From contig JAECUM010001894.1 of the NCBI GenBank assembly GCA_016617855.1, positions 107,237-171,236 on the forward strand: a DNA stretch of 64,000 nt. The letters run 5' to 3'. This document shows positions 57,315 through 64,000 of this stretch, piece by piece. The notes below the pieces were generated by a model. That model was not told the DNA's origin. It saw only the letters and a program-made list of their open reading frames with translations, and ran no database searches. The number at the start of each line of letters is the position of its first letter. Within the stretch, counting starts at the first letter, position 1. Origin of the DNA: Megalonaias nervosa (taxonomy: Eukaryota > Mollusca > Bivalvia > Unionida > Unionidae). Both the position numbers and the translations under genes were made by a program.

Positions 57315-60000
57315 GTATGTCCTTTTAGATACTGTGACGTTGCTGTAGAAGAAAGTGATACTGATATTAGTAATAAAGTCATCCTACTGATATCCAACCA
57401 GTCCACAAGACTGATACATCTTGCCCAAATACATCCATTGCATTTTCATCCACTTGAGAGAGGGTGGTCGAATAACTTCTGCAACTTTTTTCAAAGTTTA
57501 ATCTGCTATGCATAGTCATGTATACATGGTTTTGTGACTGCATCAGTCTGTACACCCACATCATTGATGCTAATGATGGCATACATCAAAGTTGGAGTGG
57601 TCAATTATTAGGGTAAGGAAGGAATGGTTCAGAATTCAAATGTTAAAGTTAATCAAGCGTAGCAAAAAAAGAGGGTATTTTGAATATTTGCTTGATAGCT
57701 GTGCTGTAGATTAAATCAAATATATTCATACTTTTTCTTGCTGTATGGAGAAATAATTGAACAGTTTTTCAAAATGTACCCTCATAATAGACTTGCCTCT
57801 TTGGGGCTAGTCCAATCTTTGGCATATTTGAAAAAGTGCAATTATTTGATCATACAATTAGAAGAGTATGGCTTTATGTATTTTCAATCAGATTGTTAAA
57901 GTATGATTAACTGAAGACTAGAAAGTTTGCAAGAAGATCACAATGGTAAATTGAAAAGGTGACACTCGATCTATGCCAAGTCAGTTTATGCGTTTTCATT
58001 TTAATTCCAACTAAAATGAAGAAATAATGTTCAATTTGAGCCACTGTGCTCATTTTTACACCATCTCTGGTGCCATGTGCTGTGACTCGCACACATCTAA
58101 CATGCATGCATTTACATTTCTTTTGATTTACCTCTGGAATGCATCTATAGCTTAAATCGAGTATTTGGCATTAATAACAGTTAATATATTTAGTTTGTGA
58201 ATTTTGTTTTTCAACAATGATTAGTTTCAGATATTTTTTGTACAGCTCTTAGAAGAATATTCTTTAAGATCATTCAGAATTCAGGAGAAAACAGTTATCA
58301 CTAGTAATTATTGAAATTTTGCTGATGCCTGTAAAATGCTGACAGGAAGTTTCAAATATGATAACATTGCTAATTGGTTATGGTCAGTGTCCGTGGTTGT
58401 AATACATCATGGTCAGGGTTTGTGTGGATAATATGACTTAATGACTGTGTCTTACACATCATAAAATTTGTCACTGAATATTGTATACATACAGTGTTTC
58501 TAATTGACGTTGCATCAGGATTATTTTCTAAAAAGATTCCTAAATTCTCCATCCAGGTTTAATATGCATCTATGTACCAGAGACATATTGATCACCCCGT
58601 ATGACCATTGTTGCATTTACTCCCCAGGAATTGGTAAATAGCATCATAATGTAGGTTCAGTGCCCTTGCTGACCCTCCAGACATGCCAGTTGATTTTGGG
58701 ACTGTCCAGTTAAAATGATTAGTGTGGACTATAGATTGGTGTCACAATTGATGGATCTAATTCTAAGGCCTGCGTTATTGTGTTATTCTTCCAGTAGACT
58801 GACATTGCTACTGGGATGATCAATATTGTTTGTATCACCTTGCTGGAGAACTATCCCATTGCACAACAATAAGAGGTTTGCATCCTCACAGATGTTGAAT
58901 TAATGATTGCTGCAAATTGAAGACAAATGAAGAGAATTTCTCTTGACTGCAAGATCTGTTTTGATAATCTCTGCTAGATTTTGAATACCAATTATAATTT
59001 ATTTTAGAGTACTTCAGATTGAAGATTTTGCATTTGAAAGACATCTGTCATCATAGCACACTCAAGAGGCAGTTTTACAATTTTGAAAACTACAGGTAAT
59101 ACTTATTCTGCCCTTGGAGAGGAGAGCCAGCATTTGTGGTGGATAGCTATTACATGGATATTTGTGTATTGGGCTAATGGAACATGTGTTCTAAATGGTC
59201 ACTGTTTAAATACAGCAACTTAGCTATCTCAAAGTAGTTTGTTTCATTGTGTCATTAGTGGGATTTCTGAAATATTGTGCAGATTTTCCACATCATCTTC
59301 TCCAGTTTCATTCTGTTTGGACTCAATCATTCTAAAACTCAGTTGTATTTGTTTAACATGACAAGTTGTTAATACAGATTATTCTCACTTGTCATGCATT
59401 ATCCATCATCAAACTCAACCAGTCCAGTGCACCAGTTGTGAACTTGGAAAAAGATAATAATCAGCTTTTCATTAGGTTACATGTTAGAGTTTTCAGCTAA
59501 ATGAAAACTGAAGAAGAAAATTCATGAAAATATCTCAGTTAAAGACACCAGAAATCTGTTTACATGGTAATAATTCTATCAAGTGAAAAACTAATATATA
59601 CACACACATATATATAAATAAGTTGACTGTATCCAGTCTACATTGCTGGATTTCAAATTTATTTATATCATTGGAATAATGTTATTATCATCAAGTGTTA
59701 CAGTCAATGTAAGTAAATCATATTGAAGTTGATTTTTTTAAATTCTGGGCATCCAGGTATGAATTGACTGACTGTAGATAAGTGTGTCTGTGTTGAATGC
59801 ATTCAGCTTAACTATAAACAGCTGTGCAGGGGGAAAAAAAGGCCAGGTAAATTGGAGAAGCTGTGCTTGGCCTGGAGCATACACATTTAGTTGTGTATTT
59901 GGTATTCAAAACAAAAACTAAACAAACCCTCTGTGTATTGGAATTTACCTTTCTGCACATAAGGTGTATTCTAACTGAATTAAATTTTTGGATTTTGAAG
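57315..60000. other. non-coding stretch
   Basis: No supportable ORF, tandem array or dispersed repeat apart from a short TACACACACATATATA tract near 59598. Probably intron if the flanking exon candidates are right. Confidence 0.4.
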
Positions 60001-60095
60001 CAAAATGCAAGCAGAATTTGGAGATCTGAATGAGTTGCGACTTCACCAACAGGCAATGAGAGCCAGAAATAGAAGGCATACCCTAGCCAATTTGC
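60001..60095 (+). CDS. putative exon with strong donor, unknown protein
   Basis: Branch-site-like CTAACT at 59971, AG at 59999-60000 (another at 60012-60013), then an open frame MQAEFGDLNELRLHQQAMRA with a basic run RNRRHTLANL and a near-perfect donor GCG/GTAAGT at 60096. It ends in phase 2. The Met may be a real start (context AGCAAAATGC; a TGA lies in frame just upstream) or the segment may be an internal exon. Not recognised. Confidence 0.5.
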
Positions 60096-62024
60096 GGTAA
60101 GTACAGCTGTGTAACTAGATTTTATTCCAGACATTTTTGAAACTTGCACAGCCTGCAGCCTGCTTCTGTGTGGCTTTAATTACCATCATGTGAGGCTTGT
60201 GACGAACTATATGGTTGGGGTGTGGTACTCCCAATATTTTATTTAACTATTATAGAAGTCCCACCCACGCTCTATTTTGTTGGCAGTTAAATTTAGTGAA
60301 AGATAGATGTAAAGCTCCAAGCCCCCAGTCAGCAGTGTCAACAGTTAGATGGTTAAATAATATACACAAAAAGGTTGAAATTCAATGAATAACAATTTAA
60401 TAACAATTCAATAATCAAATAACTAAAATTTCCAATTTCACTCCTTCCACTCAACCCTTTAATAAGCCTATTGCATCACTTGATTAGCAGTGTGAGATTG
60501 ATTTCCACCTGTCCTTGTATTTCTACTCATCTGGTGTATCCTTTCTCTCTCTTATTTCTCCCAATTCCTGCTCTTCCTCCCCGACCTCTCTCCAAATTCC
60601 TTCTACTCCTCCTTGACTTTCTCTAGACTCCTTCTCCTCCTCCTCCACTTTCTCTCCCACAACTACACTTCTGTTGATTTCGACTGTCTCGGCTACAGTT
60701 GGAATTCCATCTCCAACTCTTGAAGACTTGGGACCCTATGGACTGGAAGTTCTCTGTCCCCTAAAAAGCTTCCTGTGAAAACACAAGAATGGTACTATCT
60801 TTTTCCCTAGTCCTCTCATATCACACTACACACAGCCTATCATCAGATAACAGCTATTACATTTCTTTGGTCACACATTTGTTCACATTGAGATACCCAT
60901 ATGTTCTTGTATGGTAAAACAAACATCATAATACATACAGCATGGTATCAGTTACTTCTTATACATACATCAATAAATTCTGTCACTTCAGTACATATTC
61001 CTAATCCCATTATACTAAACAATATCACAATAATCAGATGCATTTCTTTACCTTACAACTCATGCAAAGGATGCAAATATTCAAATATCCATGCTCTGAT
61101 ATATGCATATGTCCATAGTAACTAATCTTACATATATACTTCAATCATGTTTCCAAATTCACAATTCAAGCACGTGTAAATTCTAACATACCACATTAAT
61201 AAATGCACTGGTTTACTATGAAGTTACCTAATAGCGAACTGCAAAATTAATTCTGACCACAAGCTAACAATCTACATCAATCTGCCTCGCATCTAATAAT
61301 TCTATACATAAGGTTCAAGCCCATTTCTTAAATAAATGAAACACTATAAAGGTAACTCTTCATACTAAATGATCCTAGTAATTAAGTGTGCATACTACAA
61401 ATAATTACAATTATGATGCCATAATATTCTGCAAAAATTGAGCAAATGACTTACTGCCCTTTCTGAAGCTTTGTCTTTCCTTAGAATCTACCTCTAGGTT
61501 CTTCCACCAGATTATGAGTGGCTTTTTTCTCGGAGTAAACCCTATTGATCTGCAATCCTTCTAGGCGAATACTAAATTATTCTTTACAATTTCAGAAGGT
61601 ATCATTTGGGTCTGAATTGTAATCATGCCCTCTATCTCAATTTTGATTGGATATCGCTGTGGACTGATCCTTTCAAACTTAGCGGACAATTGTCCCTCTC
61701 GCTGTCTGTCAATGTGGGGTCAGATAAGAACACACCCTGTTCACCCTGTGGACTTTCCTTTTGATCCTTGAACTAACCTTTAACATATAGGTGTGATAAT
61801 GGCAAGCCTTTGTTAATTGATGTGACTGGTCACCTTTGCCAACTCAAGTTTCTGGTCTCTGGCTGGTCATGGTAACCTTGTGTAAGAGTTCGAAACTTAC
61901 CCTGTGGCAATCTTTAGAGATCAAACACAAGGCCATGGTAATATTCCCAAGACAGGTAGGTTATAGCTTATACATGACTTTATAGCTTTATAGCTGGGGC
62001 TTAGCAAATGTGACAGGGGTTTTA

Positions 62025-62028
<4 letters not shown>
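60096..62028. other. non-coding, strand-asymmetric segment
   Basis: From about 60450 to 61500 the plus strand is markedly pyrimidine-rich (CTCCTCCTCC-type tracts near 60580-60650, then C/A-rich). TTTTATTTAA occurs at both ends (60236 and 62020), which may mark the limits of an inserted element, but no coding motif or inverted terminus was found. Confidence 0.35.

Positions 62029-62075
<47 letters not shown>
62029..62075 (+). repeat. (TA)n microsatellite
   Basis: 47 bases of alternating AT. Confidence 0.97.
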
Positions 62076-62082
<7 letters not shown>

Positions 62083-62482
62083 CTTTTGTTGGAGGAGAGT
62101 TATAAAGTTGGTGTCAAATTATGTTTGCATCCAAGAACTTCACTACCTTTACATTGCATTAATCCATGGTGAATTTCAGATGGTGTAGATTCACATCAGT
62201 TTCTTATATAGATTTGGGCTTCCAGTATAGAATGGGCATTTCCTGTATAGAATGGGGCCTTTTCATGCAATGACTATCATGTCAGTCTGTGCAAATAAAT
62301 AAAGAAATGTACAAATCTTACATAGAATTTTAGATTTCACTTTCTTTAACTTAGATTTTGGAGCACAGAAACTAACTGCATAACCCTAATTAAAATAAAA
62401 AATGTATGCCAAGGTAAATCAGTCTACATATTTTTAAACTATCTGGCCATATTGCCTGGTGAGCTTATGTTGTCACTGCATT

Positions 62483-62640
62483 GGTCATGTGTGATCTGTT
62501 TCCCAGCATCTATCATATGTCATCTGTTTCCTTGCATCTGTCATATGTCATCTGTTTCCTTGCATCTGTCATGTGTCTGTTTGTCTATATCTGTTATGCG
62601 TCATCTGTTTGCATCTGTCATGTGTCATCTGTTTGTCAAC
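62483..62640 (+). repeat. about 30-bp minisatellite, 5 copies
   Basis: Unit ATATGTCATCTGTTTCCTTG plus CATCTGTC, with diverged edge copies. Confidence 0.85.
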
Positions 62641-63689
62641 AGTTGCTTGTTCTAACTCTGTAGTTCACATTTCTGACTCGATGTGATTAAATTTGGAAGA
62701 TTTGCCTGTATAATTAAGATCTCTGATGAGTTCATTTACAAATGTAACCCACACATACAATACAGCTCACATAATTTTTCTATTCCCAACACATTGTGTT
62801 GGGGGACTTAATCCCCTTCATTTTTGATCTGCTGTGAAAGAATAAATATCTACAAACCACCACCATACCTCAGAAGGCATGCTGATGGCATCTCCAGTGT
62901 GGAGACGATAGCTGACATTGCAGATTGAACAGCCAATGAATCAATACCAACCACGGAAAGACTGCGCAGTCAAGAGTGATCTACAAATCAGATATATTTG
63001 GAAGAATTGGTCATCTTTATTTGGATCATACATTTTTGACAATAAAGAAAATAATTAAAAAAATGTCTTGTATATTCATGTATATTTAAAAAAGTTGATT
63101 TTCTTCTTGTGCAATTATTTTATGCTTTTACTTTATTTAAAAAGTTGGATCAAACTTGTGCACTGACTTGAGGAGAGGCACACCTTCGTGAGCTACTCTT
63201 TAACAGCACAAATTTATCCTGTTGTTACAAACAAAATGTGATCCTCTTAGATACGGATATTTAAATTACAAATGACAACCACTCCTGTTTTACAAAAAAT
63301 ACAAAATAAGCAGAAAACACTGAATTTACACTGAAATGCAAACCATGTGCTTTGACCTTAAGCTGTAATGACTCAGTCAATAGCTGAATCTACGCACACA
63401 TTAACTAGTTCAATTTTGACTGCATGTGTACTGTAAGGGACTGACCATTTAATTTATGGGGTTATAATATTCTTTCTAGCCAGGATATATTTTTTTCTTA
63501 TTTCATCACAAGATAAAATATATTACAGATCAAATAATGGAATAATGCTTCTTTAATGCTACAAATCAGAGTGCAACAATTGTTTTCAAGCATTTACACC
63601 CCCTCCCCAACCCCCATTAAAAAATGAAATGGTTTCTTCCTAGTAAAGACCTGACTTAAGCATCTGTTCTGCAGAAACTGAGGCAGTGC

Positions 63690-63780
63690 TCATTGTCAAA
63701 ACTGTCAAAAAATATTGACAAGAGTTAGCATCAAATCATTGTAAACACTGTCAAAAAAATATTGACAAGAGTTAGCATAG
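63690..63780 (+). repeat. 47-bp duplication
   Basis: ACTGTCAAAAAA(A)TATTGAC and AAGAGTTAGCAT occur twice; each unit contains a short inverted pair TGTCAA/TTGACA. Confidence 0.85.
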
Positions 63781-64000
63781 ATGGTGTCAGTTTCAGTTTG
63801 GGAAAGATGCATTTCTGTCAAAAAGCCATCAGGCATGGAGTGTTGTACTTACAGCCCCAATTATGGTCCCTCCATTAACAATTGATAATTTTTTGTAATT
63901 AATCAAAACGAACATTAACAAATCTCACACAACTAATCTTCTTTCATTTATGTTAGAGTGCCACTTATTTTACTGCTGTCTAAACAATTGGGCAGATATC

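Overview
This is a eukaryotic, AT-rich, intron- and repeat-dominated window. The repeat content (tRNA-derived SINEs with conserved central blocks, a DIRS-type retroelement, two decayed APE-type LINEs, dispersed repeats with a 3' hairpin followed by CTTGT, long (GT)n and (TAAA)n microsatellites, many 30-70 bp minisatellites) looks lophotrochozoan, most probably a mollusc. That assignment is inference from repeat style only. No prokaryotic gene organisation, rRNA gene or intact tRNA gene is seen.

Host coding sequence is sparse and sits in short exons that a simple ORF list misses. Six putative plus-strand exons (1119-1207, 1576-1701, 9527-9615, 10582-10651, 12042-12123, 12326-12376) have plausible splice sites, and their reading phases agree at all five junctions (0, 0, 2, 0, 1). 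They look like part of one large gene whose product I do not recognise. Further plus-strand exon candidates occur at 16947-17037, 32307-32380, 57300-57314 and 60001-60095. Most of the window would then be introns.

Mobile elements by region: a decayed minus-strand LINE with endonuclease, reverse transcriptase and a C-terminal zinc knuckle (3692-7740); a decayed plus-strand DIRS-like relic with RNase H and tyrosine recombinase fragments (about 23690-25010); a minus-strand LINE RT fragment (33553-33900); a DIRS-type tyrosine-recombinase retrotransposon on the minus strand (47801-55723) with inverted terminal repeats and an internal complementary region; and, nested in its pol gene in the opposite orientation, an RTE-like LINE (50902-53862) flanked by an 8-bp duplication. 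All carry frameshifts and stops and look dead.

Smaller dispersed repeats include at least five tRNA-derived SINEs, one with a 14-bp target duplication; a MITE at 42475-42648; and seven or more copies of a roughly 200-bp element built from two perfect or near-perfect hairpins inside an outer inverted repeat. The latter is the least familiar family here. A further family ends in a hairpin followed by CTTGT whose stem bases co-vary between copies. Between these lie about twenty minisatellites and microsatellites, several of which produce long but spurious ORFs because their period is a multiple of three.
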